Positions 35,701 through 46,500 of a DNA stretch of 64,000 bases are shown here, in pieces. The notes under the pieces are model-generated. The model saw nothing but the letters and a program-made list of their open reading frames with translations, was not told the origin of the DNA and searched no databases. Each line of letters opens with the position of its first letter. The stretch's first letter is position 1. The position numbers were made by a program, and so were the translations under genes. Source of the stretch: Symbiodinium natans (Eukaryota; Sar; Dinophyceae; Suessiales; Symbiodiniaceae); NCBI GenBank assembly GCA_905221605.1, contig CAJNDS010002368.1:923511-987510 (forward strand), given 5' to 3'.

Positions 35701-38700
35701 GTGTGCAGATGTACATGTGCTGAGGAAACTAGGACGAGTGTTTGTCTACCTGTTGCAATGGAGGGTTTGGCGGTTTCGGGTTTCGGGAAACGGAGTGCTT
35801 AGGGTTTATGTTGGCTTTCTCCGGGCACGTATTCTAGGGGTCTGGTTTCGGACGGCTTGCAGAAGCCAAATCCGCACCATAGAATCCATGTGGAAGCAGG
35901 ACTCACCCCTACACCCTAAACCCTAAACCGCAAACCCTAAAGCCTAAGCCCTAGCCCCTCAACCGCAGCGCTCAGCGCCTTCTTCGAAACTGAAGACGCC
36001 GGCCGCGCAAAGAGCCGTGTACTCGCCCAGCGACAGTCCTCGCGGGCCAAAAGTTGGGGGCCGATCCCTGTGACACGGAGGGCTTGGAGTCTAGGAAGGC
36101 GGAGACCCTAAGCTCAACCACACAGGGCCCGCTCTCTGAAAACTGGCCCCTTTGGGGGTCTCGGGGATTAGGGTCTAGAGGTTTGTGGGGTTTAGGGGAG
36201 TAGGGTTTTGGGGTTTGTGAGGAATAGGGGTTCGGGTTCGGACGCGTTTTCTGCGAATGTTGGTCGTCACGTCGGGGGTCCCTAGCCTTGTACGTGGGGC
36301 TTCGTATCACAATTTGAAGACTGCGCAGAGCACCCTATAAGCCGCCTGAGCCTCTCTTTGAACCCTACACACCAAGAAGCCTACAACAAAACCCTGCAAC
36401 GCCAAACCCGATCCGCCGAGTCCCTCGGACCATCGCAAGATACCCTGCAAGAACTCAGGAACCCGCTAGAAGCCGTGTAGGGCCAGAAGAAGGGACCCTC
36501 AAGGAGAACCCCCAGCCTTACAATCCCAACTACGGACTCCCTCGTGGGGGTTTCCTCGAAGGAAGCCCTACAGGGGTCCCACACTCAAATACCTAATACA
36601 GGGGCCTTAATAGCTAGAAGAGGGTTCTGGACCAGAAGGGAATATTATGAGGAATAATTCCGACCCCTATATTACCTAGAAACCTTTCTGCCTCAAGTAA
36701 GACTTAGGAGTCCGAAGCCTTCAAACGTTCAAACCTTCAGACCTTCAGACACCTTCAAATCTTTCATCCTTACAACCCTCAAGCCGTTGAGCCTTTAAAC
36801 TAGTTCATGGTTGGGATAGTAACATAATTTAAATTTCTACTCCTTGTTGAGCTTAAGTACCCTTAGAACTGTAAGATGTTTCCCCACTATGACAAGTAAA
36901 CCCTAAATCCCGCCTGCCACCGCCCCCGGCCGCTCGACGGCCTCAGGTCGAGACTTCTTGAGCTTCTCGAGGCCTCTCGATGGGCTGGGAGTGGGCCGTG
37001 TGTGCGTGTTATAGGGTTCGCAAGGGAGGGGGGGGGGTTCATGGGGGGTAGGTACCTAAGGAGCCTTAGGGAAGCTTTGGGAGCCTTAGGGAGTAGTAGC
37101 GAGTATTAGGTTTTGGTTCTTTTCTACTACTTGCTTTAGTGCCCCTCAAAAACTGAAAGAGAACAATCCCGGTATTGCCCTTTTCAGGAAGAATACTTGA
37201 ATTTTGGGGGGTTCTCAAGCATGTAGTAGTTTTGTTTTGGGGGGAGAGGGGGTGCGGGGGGGGGGGCGGGGGGCAGAGGAGATACTTGGGATCTGCTGGG
37301 TTCTTTGGGCCTAGGGACCCGGGATTGGCTACAACCTTACGCAGGGTACTGATAACCCTGTACGTATGAGCTGAAGGTTTCCGGATTTAGGGATTTAGGT
37401 TTCGGGGTGAACGGGTTTAGGCCCTGAGGGGGCGCTCGGGATTTTCTCAAAGAGGTTGCTCGGAGGTATTAGGATATAACCCTGAACTCCTGGTGTGGGA
37501 TGGGGGTTTTGGGTTTAGGGCTTCAGGGTTTAGGGGTTTGGGGGTTCAGGGCTTGAGATTTATGGTTTAGGGTTTATGTGTGTAGGGTTAGTTGGGGTTT
37601 GGGATTTCAAGATAGGGTTTAGCGGTTTAGGGTTTTGGGCTCCAGGATTTAGTGCTTGGGGGTTTAGGGGTTTGGGGTTGTGTCCCCACACCGAAACCCC
37701 GACGCGCTCGCCTGCCATGCCTGCCAAGAACATGGCTGGCTGGCAAACCTGGGGGTCCCCATGTCGGTTGAGGGCTGAGAGGCGCACGGCTCAAGTTTTT
37801 GGGGCTTTGCGGTTTGGGCCTTTAGGGTTTGGGGCTTAGGGTTTTGGATGAGGCTGGGCCTTGGTGTTCAGCGTAGGGGTTCACCAAGCTCTCGAGAGGG
37901 TCTTGAAGGGTAACCTACAGCCACGTCCCGCAAAGAATCCGAAAGAAATGCAGAGGTCGACGCCAGCCCCCAAGCTCCGAAGCCTAAATCCAAACTACCG
38001 GTTTAGGGTTTTCAATTAAGGGTTTAGGGTTGAGGGTTGAGGGTTCAGGGTTCAGGGTTTAGGGTTCCGGTCGCGCGCCCCTCAATGAGAACAAGGCAAT
38101 AGCAAGAGAAGATCTGCGCTGCATTATGGGCGTAAAGCGTTCTCATGGGGTCCTACAACTACCCCCACCTCACTCATCCCTCAATTACCCTTGATTCACA
38201 CGAAACCCTAAACCCTAAACTCTAATCCCAACCAGACGCCACCATCGGGTTTATGTAGGGAGCTAAGGGTTTAGGGTTAGGGGTTCAGGGGTTCAGGGGT
38301 TCAGGGGTTCAGGGGTTCAGGGGTTCAGGGGTTCAGGGTTCAGGGTTCAGGGGTTCAGGGGTTTAGGGGTTTAGGGGTTTAGGGGTTTAGGGGTTTTGGG
38401 GTTTTGGGGTTTTGGGGTTTTGGGGTTTTGGGGTTTTGGGGGTTTGGGGCTTTGGGGTTTTGGGGTTTTGGGGTTTTGGGGGTTTTGGGTTTTTGGGTTT
38501 TGGGGTTTTGGGGTTTTGGGTTTTTGGGGTTTTGGGGTTTTGGGGTTTTGGGGTTTTGGGGTTTTGGGGTTTTGGGGTTTTGGGGTTTTGGGGTTTTGGG
38601 GTTTTGGGGTTTAGGGTTTTTTTAGGGCTCAGGGTGTCAGGGCTTAGGTTTTTAGGGTTTAGGTCTTATGGAGTTTTGGGTTTAGCGTTTAGACCTGAAT

Positions 38701-41429
38701 GTTTGGGGAACCTAGTTGAAATTCCGGAACAACAAGCTCCCAACTTCATGAATCCAAAAAAACACGAAACCCCAAAAACAACTTTGGGCCTTCAGGTCTG
38801 AGTCACCAGGACCACCACTGTATGCACATTCTGACTCAATGCCAAGGACGTATTCGCATACACCACATGGGCCGATCATGCGGGCAAACACAGCAAGATT
38901 GCCGTCGCCCCCGTACACAGCAAGATTGCCGTCGCCCTTGTCGACAAGGAGCGTGCGCTCGCTTAACGTAGGCACTGCAAGCCCCTGTCATCCGGAGGTG
39001 CCCGGGGCATAGCAGCTTGCGCACCCGGCTGCTGTGGTCGCCATCCCAGCCGGATTTTCGACTTGCCCTTCAACTTCTCCCTAAACCCTAAACCCTAAAC
39101 CCTATATCCTGTACCCTAAACCCTAAACCGAGAATCTCCAGAGCCATCTGTCTATGCGAGGCAGATAGACGATCTCAGCGTGGAGACCACACTCGTAGGG
39201 CTTTCAGCACTTCTCGAACCAACCGAAGCCCTGAACCCTAAGCCCTAAACCCTAAACCCTAAACCCCAAACCCCAAACCCCAAACCCGAAACCCTAAACC
39301 CTAAACCCTAAACCCTAAACCCTAAACCCAATCAAACCCTAAGCCCTACACCCTACCCCGTGAATCTGAGATGCCCACGCTGGTCTCCTCAAGCTTCTCC
39401 TCAGGTCCGTTCAGGCACACCTGCGCACCGCATCGAGGGTTCAGGGTTCAGGGTTCAGGGTTTAGGGTTTAGGGTTGAGGGTTTAGGGTTTAGGGTTTCG
39501 GGTTTATTGATTAGGGTTTAGGGGTTAGGGGTTAGAGGTTCGGGGTTTAGGGTTCAGGGTTTAGGGCTTCAGGGTTTAAGATCTAAGGTTTAAGGTTTCG
39601 GGGCTTCAGCAGTAGTAGGGTTTATAGGCCTCGGGGTGAATGTTGGTAGGTTGAGGCCTTGGTAAAAATTGGGTTTCGTGCCGAGGACAGCAAGGGGCTC
39701 AGGGCTCAGGAGTAGGAAATCCGAGTTTAGGAGCTAAAGGGTTTAGGGTTTAGGGTTTAGGGTTTAGGGTTTAGGGACATAGGGTTTAGGGCCAAGTTGA
39801 GGGTTCAGGGACTTCGGAGATGACCCTGGGACATCAGAATCTCTAAACCCTAAACCCTAAACCCTAAACCGTAAACCCTAAACCCTAAACCCCCCGAGAC
39901 CTCGAGGATGTCGTAGCCCAGCACCGACTGGGCAGTGGCGATCATCTGCTTGACGTTCGCGTCGTCCTCCGGATTTTTGGGCTGCTCTGGGGCTTCTGAG
40001 CTTTAGGGTGTAGGGTTTAGGGTTTAGGGTTTAGGCTTTAGGCTTTAGGCTTTAGGCTTTAGGGTTTAGGGTTTTTTTGGTTTAGGGTCTCGGGTTTGGG
40101 CTTTTGGGCTTTTTGGGCTTTTTGGGGCTGTGGGGTTTAGGGTTCTGGGCTTTGGGTTTGAAGGCTTGGGCGTCTTTGAGTTTAGGGCACAGTTCGGGCT
40201 GGACGGCAAGAAAAGGGGGTCGGAGGTTAAGCACGCAGGCTCTACGGCTAAACCCTAAACCCTAAACCCTAAAGGCCCTGAACCCTAAACCCTAAACTCT
40301 ATACCCCCTGCAACCCAGGAGCCCCTAAACCCTTGCACGCGCTTCGCGGCTGGGTTTAGGGTTTAGAATTTCGGGTTTAGAGTTTAGGGTTTCGGGGGTT
40401 TAGAGTTTAGGGTTTCGGGTTTAGGGCTTGTCCTATCCCTTCCCCCAATATTTTACCCCCCCCCTCCTTACCTAATATTAAATACTATAATATAACTATA
40501 TAATGGGTATTTAGTAGGTAGGGCCCCCTAATATTAAGTGCGATAATGTGACTATATATAATGGGTACTTAGTATTAGGGGGTAGGGGGGAGTAGTGGGG
40601 AGTATTAAGAAACCTTGCGTTACATACGCCCTTGAACCCCCCCTCCTTAAGAACCCTCTAATGTGCGGGGTTTCGGGTGCGGGGTTTGGGGTTTGGGGTT
40701 TGGGGTTTGGGGCTTGGGGTTTGGGGTTTGGGGTTTGGGGTTTAGGGTTTAGGGTTTAGGGTTTAGGGTTCAGGGTTTGGGTTTAGGGTTTCGGGTTTCG
40801 GGTTTAGGGTTTAGGCTTTAGGGATTCTTCCCCGTCCTTCAGGCCCTCCAGCATCTTGACATACTGGGAGCCTTGCCCTGGATGCGAGACTTCGCGTGGG
40901 GTTTGGGTTTTTGACATGTCGGCAGAGGCAGGGTCGATGAAACCCTGAAACCCTAAAACCCTGAAACCCTAAAACCCTGAAACCCTAAAACCCTGAAACC
41001 CTACTGTAAACCCTAAACCCTAAACCTTGAAACCCTGAAACCCTAAAACCCCGAGACCCTAAAACCCGAAACCCCAGGACCCTCGCAATCGCACGGGACC
41101 TGAAAGCCGGGCCTCTAAACCCGGACCTGACTTTTGCCGGTCTCAGGGTTCAGGGTTTAGGGAATTTACCTGCATGGGGCATGAGCAATATACATACATA
41201 CACATATGGGTGGTTGTCAAAATTATGATCCCTTGTGGGGTACCCTAAATATTAGGTGCCGTATTATAATAGGGACCCAAAAAGGGACCATAATTTTGAC
41301 AACCACCCATATGTACATGTTGGGGGGTTTAATAAGGGCACGGTGAACATCTAACGCCGATGCCCGAGAATTCCCGCAGCCGCCTGGGAAGAGGAGGGCG
41401 ATGGTCGTGGGCCCGGTTGGGGCGCTCAT
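30387..41429 (-). CDS. malonyl-CoA:ACP transacylase (FabD/PKS AT domain), eleven exons, 3' end not found
   Basis: Exons in transcript order: 41384-41429, 40831-40877, 39901-39966, 39379-39420, 37712-37748, 36914-36973, 35964-36038, 32505-32566, 32068-32096, 31344-31389, 30387-30431. They sum to 555 nt (185 codons) with matching phase at all ten junctions. Donors are GC, GA, GT, GT, GC, GC, GT, GC, GT, GC, GT; acceptors are AG|G throughout. Seen: MSAPTGPTTIALLFP then GQGSQYVKML (the GQGSQ oxyanion/substrate motif), LGYDILE, CLNGPEEKLEET, VCQPAMFLAG, the nucleophile motif GLSLGEYTAL (Ser102 of the model), KIRGAAM (Arg132, which binds the malonyl carboxylate in this family), AMLSVAGL and VCQIANVLFPKGF. 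FabD-type enzymes load malonyl onto acyl carrier protein for fatty acid or polyketide synthesis. The catalytic-His exon and C-terminus are missing. The ATG at 41429 may be the true start or an internal Met of a larger PKS. Confidence 0.85.
32627..32752. repeat. heptamer array of the GGGTTGA variant
   Basis: About 16 uniform GGGTTGA units. It lies in the transacylase intron that also holds the protease gene. Confidence 0.95.
33280..35097 (-). CDS. papain-like cysteine protease with tandem protease/PDZ-like modules, the second inactive
   Basis: Single exon, 605 aa. Module 1: QEDRGTCYAFA (Gln48 and Cys54, the papain Gln-to-Cys spacing of six), EGHAVVIVG (His173) and KNSWGE (Asn189), a complete C1-type catalytic set. 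A domain at about 238-322 (LGWEIEF...VLPGYQIFCVNGR...) has the pattern of a PDZ fold. Module 2 repeats the layout from about 332: DDRARRFSFAHS, QGAAVEIC and KDSLGG align with Arg338, Ala458 and Asp474 at the Cys, His and Asn positions, so it is a pseudoprotease. A second PDZ-like domain follows at 514-602 (ILAGHSITAVNG). There is no signal peptide; the N-terminus is basic. The ATG chosen is the first in this frame, but the frame stays open just upstream. It has no introns or telomere-like repeat and lies inside the transacylase intron 32567-35963. The protease call is firm; PDZ is inferred from pattern. Confidence 0.85.
   Translation of the reverse strand: MLAGPARRQWTRRPRRRVWRPVLPDDATVTTEVSPTVHDQDHGPRGPQEDRGTCYAFAAATAIRSAQMRIFSRAVEKHESLVREITARFGYNGAPTRTVLDFFCPLKQLRYESLDEAAAARVVQSERPVIACFWLSEAGWRRFDDFFARNPDASLQAEDLSPPEERPGELEGHAVVIVGASDQDWVIKNSWGERFAFAGYFRVRQDALRFRFYDVFSYTSDLSRREIAAYCRAPTVLEISIQDPCRSDRNPISSLGWEIEFERMRIERVRTRNCSIARWNRQNPYKRVLPGYQIFCVNGRRDQPGMIWELHHADRLQVSLVVDASARIHDIFDDRARRFSFAHSAATGICRTQGRIFGRPVEQHGELVAELIERWGHGNTNFLDVLTEACRSRQLHWSELTTAADAEEVLQHRSIFASFALDSASWQAFQAQASSEAPHVVLRAGQIQNNVSEDQQGAAVEICGHGHGFWEVKDSLGGRIMVEQQALHFRYFDIFFYDTELSRDEISLFNTACHVLDFELRRQPGWKRGLETLGWAVNRDTLRIEWAAPRGRSPVGAHNMRRSPRLQILAGHSITAVNGFVEKDQILNELEHAVSLIVRIVRVHA
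35365..35466. mobile_element. short inverted-repeat element, family D copy 1
   Basis: It starts GTAATATAGGGGCCTTTATA and ends GATATTCCGACCCCTATATTAC. It lies just upstream of the protease gene, in the same transacylase intron. Confidence 0.65.
36593..36675. mobile_element. short inverted-repeat element, family D copy 2
   Basis: It starts CTAATACAGGGGCCTTAATA and ends AATTCCGACCCCTATATTAC, matching the ends of the copy at 35365. A related decayed end (TATTCCGATCCCGATCCCTA) is at about 23520-23545. Confidence 0.6.
36805..36895. mobile_element. short inverted-repeat element, family E copy 1
   Basis: It starts TCATGGTTGGGATAGTAACA and ends GATGTTTCCCCACTATGACA. The core TCCTTGTTGAGCTTAAGTAC and following ACCCTTAGAA recur twice in the P450 intron at 44506-44673. 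Confidence 0.65.
38280..38612. repeat. GGGGTTCA array passing into a GGGGTTTT array
   Basis: At 38280-38395 the unit is mostly GGGGTTCA or GGGGTTTA. From 38391 to 38612 it is almost pure GGGGTTTT, the unit known as the telomere repeat of spirotrich ciliates, here interstitial and about 27 copies long. Confidence 0.95.
38790..39070. other. unique island with a 24-bp internal tandem duplication
   Basis: ACACAGCAAGATTGCCGTCG occurs at about 38888 and again at about 38916. On the minus strand the duplication gives GDGNLAVYGGDGNLAVFARM within an open segment (IGPCGVCEYVLGIESECAY). I know no family. It may be an extra coding island in the large transacylase intron 37749-39378. Confidence 0.4.
41202..41314. 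mobile_element. introner-like inverted-repeat element, family B copy 1
   Basis: A near-perfect palindrome: the left arm ACATATGGGTGGTTGTCAAA and the right arm end TTTGACAACCACCCATATGT are exact inverse complements. The core GGGGTACCCTAAATATTAGG with TGCCGTATTATAAT is shared with the P450 intron at 45141-45246. It lies in the first intron of the transacylase model. Confidence 0.85.
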
Positions 41430-41898
41430 GGCCTCAACCCACAGGGCTTGGGAGATTTTAGGGCTTAGAGTTTAGGGCTTTTTGGGCTTAGGGCCCTTAG
41501 AGCCTAAACCCTAAACCCTAAGCAGAGGTCAGGGTAGATTTGGGACCCAGTGGTCCTGGGTATGATGTAAACCTCCAAGCCCCAAACCCCCAAACCCTAA
41601 ACCCTAAACCCCAAACCCTTCAAAGGTTCAGGGCGCAGGCTTCAGAGAATAGGATCTGCGGCTCGAGCACGTAGGTTCAAGGTTTATAGCCCCAAGGGTT
41701 TTTGAGGTTCAGAGCTTAGGGGTCTGGAGGTTTAGGGTTTAGGGCTCAGCCGTTTGGAGGTTTAGGGTGTTCGGGTGTTTAGGGTCTTGGGGCCTAGGGA
41801 CACAAGGCATGTAAGTTATGGACAAGGAGACCCAATCTAGATGAAATTTACAAGGATCATATTGGAAAGTCTTCAAGAAATGGGTACCCCAAACATAC

Positions 41899-42257
41899 CG
41901 CCCAAAATGCGATAATCCTCATTGTAGATCCGCCAAAAGGCTGCGATCCTGTCTTGGGACACCTCGAGTTCCAAAAATGCTGTACCTGTTTTGTGAAGCG
42001 GGGCCGGGCGGGGGGTTTAGGGTTTAGGGTTTAGGGTTGAGGGTTTAGGGTTTAGGGTTTAGGGTTTAGGGTTTAGGGTTTAGGGTTTAGGGTTTAGGGT
42101 TTAGGGTTTAGGGTTTAGGGTTTAGGGTTTATGGTTTAGGGTTTAAGGTTTAAGGTTTAAGGTTTAGGGTAAATACCCAAGTCGCTATTTCTTTAACCCA
42201 GTATCCCCGTGCCTCCACCGCCAAGGCGGAGCCGGCTGTTAAGCTGGGCTGCTTGGC
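41899..42257 (-). CDS. two phased exons of unknown product upstream of the transacylase
   Basis: Exon 42206-42257 (GGTGAG|G acceptor, GA donor; AKQPSLTAGSALAVEAR) joins in phase to exon 41899-41985 (AAAACAG|G acceptor, canonical GTATGT donor; TAFLELEVSQDRIAAFWRIY and NEDYRILG). A further minus exon at 42676-42716 (DPFEEIKKITKAS) may precede them. They lie between the P450 stop and the transacylase ATG and do not join the latter in phase. They could be a separate gene or an N-terminal extension with an unseen exon. I recognise no family. Confidence 0.5.
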
Positions 42258-42360
42258 CTCACCGAGCTTAGGGTTTAGGGTTTAGGGTTTAGGGTTTAGG
42301 GTTTAGGGTTTAGGGTTTAGGGTTTAGGGTTTAGGGTTTAGGGTTTAGGGTTTAGGGTTT
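42013..42360. repeat. two TTTAGGG arrays flanking an exon
   Basis: Near-perfect arrays at 42013-42180 and 42268-42360 lie around the exon 42206-42257. The second is followed by seven copies of GGGCTTTT (42360-42410). Confidence 0.95.
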
Positions 42361-42514
42361 TTGGGCTTTTGGGCTTTTGGGCTTTTGGGCTTTTGGGCTT
42401 TTGGGCTTTTGGATTGTAGGGTTTAGGGTTTAGGGTTTAGGATTTAGGGTTTAGGGCCTGCTCGATTGCCAAGGCCTAAAACAGACCGAGTTCAAACCGG
42501 ACTCCATAACGAAG

Positions 42515-42633
42515 CTACTTGGAGGTTTATAGGTAGTTATAACTCGGGTACTAAGTAGGATTAGGACAGCCATAGTCCTAGCCCTCATTTAGGGTGTTTG
42601 CAACCCTACGTACAACTACCCATGAACCTCCAA
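42515..42633. mobile_element. family A inverted-repeat element
   Basis: It starts CTACTTGGAGGTTTATAGGT and ends AACTACCCATGAACCTCCAA. Confidence 0.75.
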
Positions 42634-42779
42634 ACATGTTAGACCCAAACATCCTAAACTCTGGACCCATACGTCCGAGAGGCCTTGGTGATCTTCTTGA
42701 TCTCCTCGAAGGGGTCCTGGGCTCAAGGCCGGGCAGGGTGGAGGGTGGGGAACCCAGGTCGAGGATTCAGGGGGTTTAG

Positions 42780-43558
42780 GGTTTAGGGTTTAGGGCTTAG
42801 GGTTTAGGGTTTAGGGTTTCGGGTTTAGGGATTAGGGTTTAGGGATTCCAGGGGGTCGCGGGGGTTTTGGAGTGCTGGTTAAGAGAAGGGGAGGGGGGCC
42901 GATTTTGGGCTGAGCTGTCTGGGAAGCATACACTGCCTCTCGCACTTCTCGGCCACTGCAGGCAAGGCAGGGCGACTTTCGCACGTGGAGAAATTGCAAA
43001 CATCCTGAAGCCTCAAACCACTGGCAAGGAGGCATGCGAGACACTGCTGTCTATCCCAAGCCCTCCATCCCTTCCGCCTTGCCGCTGCCCGTCTCGCCGC
43101 TCTGGTAGATGTTATACCTGGCCGGGGGTTTTCATGTGCCAGCTGCACGAGCCTGGCAGTGCTCCAGCTTAGTAGCCCAGCAACCATATTCTTACCCGTT
43201 TACTTTACAAGGGAACCCAGAACCCAAAAGAGTGGTAAAGGGCGCTACTGGGCTGCCAAGCCGGTAGTTCCTGCGACTTTTGTACTCAAAAGCTTCCAGC
43301 ATCCCGGAAGTACCAGCCCTCTCCTCCGGCCATCGATCCGCGGCCAGCTTGGGAGAGGCAGCCTTTACATGCCCTTCACCTTCTTCTCGATGCTACAGCC
43401 TGGGCCAACGATCCGTAGCCGGGCTCTGTACACAAATGCAGTAAGATGAAAGGCTAGTGCCGATCCAAGATCGGCCGGTGCATTCTGCAATCTGTACAAC
43501 AAAATCAGGGCCAAGCTCGCGAACTCCCGCCCCGCGCGACGTCCATTGACGCAAGCGC
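42780..43558. other. unique 3' region beyond the P450 stop
   Basis: After a short TTTAGGG run (42775-42845) about 700 bp of non-repeat sequence follow, with overlapping open segments on both strands and no recognisable domain, consistent codon bias or splice pattern. It may be the 3' UTR and intergenic sequence of the P450 gene. Confidence 0.3.
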
Positions 43559-46500
43559 TCAGGCACTGCTTGCATCCTCCTGGGTCAACTCCTCGGTTGC
43601 CCGGTTGAGAGCAGGCAGCGGCTTCATGATGCCGTCAGACCACAGTGGCCCACCGGGCCTGGGGATGACGCGGAAGGCCAGCTTCTCGGGCGAGGGCGCG
43701 GCACCGCCACCCTCGCAGCTGGCCACCATCTGATATCCCGGAATGCCCTGCAGGCGGAAGTGGATCAAGATCGAGGCCAGAAAGGTCTTGGCTTCGAAGA
43801 GGGCAAACTGGCTTCCGATGCAGGCGCGACTGGCAAAGCCCCAGGGATGGTAGGCGTTGGGATGTCGCTGCCGCACCGCCTCCGGGGAGAAGCGATCTGG
43901 GTTGAAGGACAGCGGATCTCCAAACTCACCACCCCAGTACTCCGGATTCGTGTGCAGGGCGCGCGTCACCAGGTTGATCCGCTCCCCCTGATACACCCGA
44001 TGGCCACCCAGCAAGGTGTCATACGCCACGTCCCGCGTAATGGACGTCACGGGGCTGTAGAGCCTCAGCGCCTCCCTGAAACACTGCTCCACGAATTGCA
44101 GCTTGGGCACGTCGTCCACGGAGGGCTCCGTGCGGCCCTGCAGCACCTGCCTGACCTCCTCAAGGGCACGCTCTTCGTAGGCAGGATTCTCGGCCAGCAG
44201 CTGCAAGGTGAAGCCCAGGGTGGCCGCGGTGGTCTCATGCCCCGCAATCCTGCACTCCCCTTAGAACCTTGATAAAAAATATTGTGTTTAATATCCTCTT
44301 GGGTTTTATATAAACAAAAATACAAAAATAGTTTCCAAGGCGGATATAGAATCATCAAGTTCACGATGTGCCCGTAGAGGGCGCCGTAGCGAACCCGCTT
44401 GCCATCCGCGCTGAGGTCGTTCAGCATCGTGGCGATGATCGAGTTTTCACCGAGCTCACCCCTGCGCGTGGCTTCCACGAGGTCTTCGACTTGTCGATGC
44501 ATCTCCTAGATTCAGTCGAAACAACATCAAAAATGTAAATGTCTGCTCCTTGTTGAGTTTAAGTACCCTTAAAAGTGTAACATGTAACCGTACTAAAGTT
44601 ATCATGTCTCTTCCTTATTGAGTTTAAGTACCCTTAAACATGTAGCATGTTACCCCCACCATGACAAAGTCTCCTTCTTGGCGGCCTGGTACCTCTCCTG
44701 AAGCTGACCCTCGGCATCGAAGAAGGGCAGGAAGCGCTTGAGGCCATACCTTGCTTAGCCCGGTATATAACCGCGCTTTCTCAAAACCCCCTCTTTTTGG
44801 GGGTTTCGTTGCTTTATTCAGGGGAACCAGGAAGGCACCAAAAAGGGCAGAAGGGTTATCACTGGGCTCTCCCAAGGTACTCAGACTGTGCCGTGATGCT
44901 TCCTATTGACACGCCCAGGCCGAAGCGGAAAGTCTCGACAAACTTGTGAGGCGCTTGCTTGGAACCCAAGCGCTCCACGTTGCACATGTCCATGCCCATG
45001 CTACACGAGACCACGGCATCTGCGGTCATGGCCGTCAGCCACTCGTTCACATCTTCGACCAGGTGGCCAGCTGCAAACTTCGACCATTCCCCAACGAAGG
45101 CGCGGGTCTTGGCCAAGATCTGTGGGGCAAAGCCCTTCACCTGGGTGGCTGTCAAAACTATGATCCTTTTTTGGGGTACCCGAAATATTAGGTGCCGTAT
45201 TATAATGGGGATCCAAAAAGGGACCATGATTTTGACAACCACAGACCTTGATTTGATTGAAGCCGCGAGGGAGGAGGCTGTGGCCCGTCTTCCAATCCTC
45301 CGACTTCTCGCTGCTGGTGAAGAGGCCATTGGCCGTGAAGTCCTGTTTAGGGTTTAGGGTTTAGGGTTTAGGGTTTAAGGTTTAGGGTTTAGGGTTTAAG
45401 GTTTAGGGTTTAGGGTTTAGGGTTTAGGGTCTAGGGTTTTGGGGCTTCAGCCAGCGTCACAGCTTGCTTCCACAAAACTTTGCTTCTTCCGGGTTGTGTC
45501 TGGGTGGCAAAGCGAAGTCTCCAAAAATGATGTCGCAATCAGCAGATGTGCGTATTTACATGTATATACCATGCACATACGATCACATACACATGCACAA
45601 GCATTGTCCCAGCCCTTGCCTGCAATCCGACCTCAACATCTCGGTTCCAAAGTTTAGGGAAATCCGCGGCTCTTGAGATCAGCTCTTGGACGATGTTGGC
45701 ATCAGCCGTCATGGTTTCGGTGTATTCAGCATCCTGGTGGAACACTGCAGAACCGAACTCCCCGACAGCTTGCTTGCGACCTTCGTGGCATCGAACAGTG
45801 GAGCCATACGGATACTTGCCACTCGCGGGAAACACATTTCGAGCGAAGTTGTACTCAACAATCGGGTAAGGCCCCTTGTACTGGTAGCTGGTGCCGAGGA
45901 TCGGGAGGCACACTCCACACATTGGGAAGGCCTTGGGACCCTCCGGCACCTCTGTCGGACAGGGTGCTTCCCGAGCGAAGACCAGTTGAAGCACCTGCAG
46001 CTGATCTGGCGGCAGGGCCGAAAGCAGCAGATCCAGCCTGCTCATCTCCGTAAGGCGGTCCCTGAGCTTCACGCAAGCTCCATCCGCCCTCTGCTCCACG
46101 GGAAAGAAGCCGAAGTGCTCAACATCTGCCGGTCGGCTGCATTCACCCACCGCTACCAGGGTAGCTTGGTGCAAATCCCGCAGATTCGCCGTCTTCGGCA
46201 GCTTCACAAAGTGCCACACACCGGAGATCTCGGGGCAATGCACTGCCAGGTGGTACTCAAAAGGTGACGATGCTCCTCGTCGCGCGGATGCTTTCCTTGG
46301 ATGAAACACAAATCGTGGCGACTTGTGACTCAGTGCCTCTCTCCATAAACCTGGTAGCTATCTCTTCATTGCCCTGGCATCAGCGGGAGGGTCCATATTC
46401 ACGCCTTTTCGGAGAGCTTTCTCCCCCTGGTTCTTAGCAGGGAATGAGGGAATGAGGTACCTCAACCCTCAACCCGAAACCCTAAACCCTAAACCCTAAA

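Noticed and set aside
38396-38801. Overlapping frames of Gly-Phe-Trp-Gly repeats
   Set aside because: Pure translation of the GGGGTTTT array; not a protein.
43760-44272. 170-codon plus-strand frame over the P450 exons
   Set aside because: Antisense shadow of the P450 heme domain, whose motifs are unmistakable on the minus strand.
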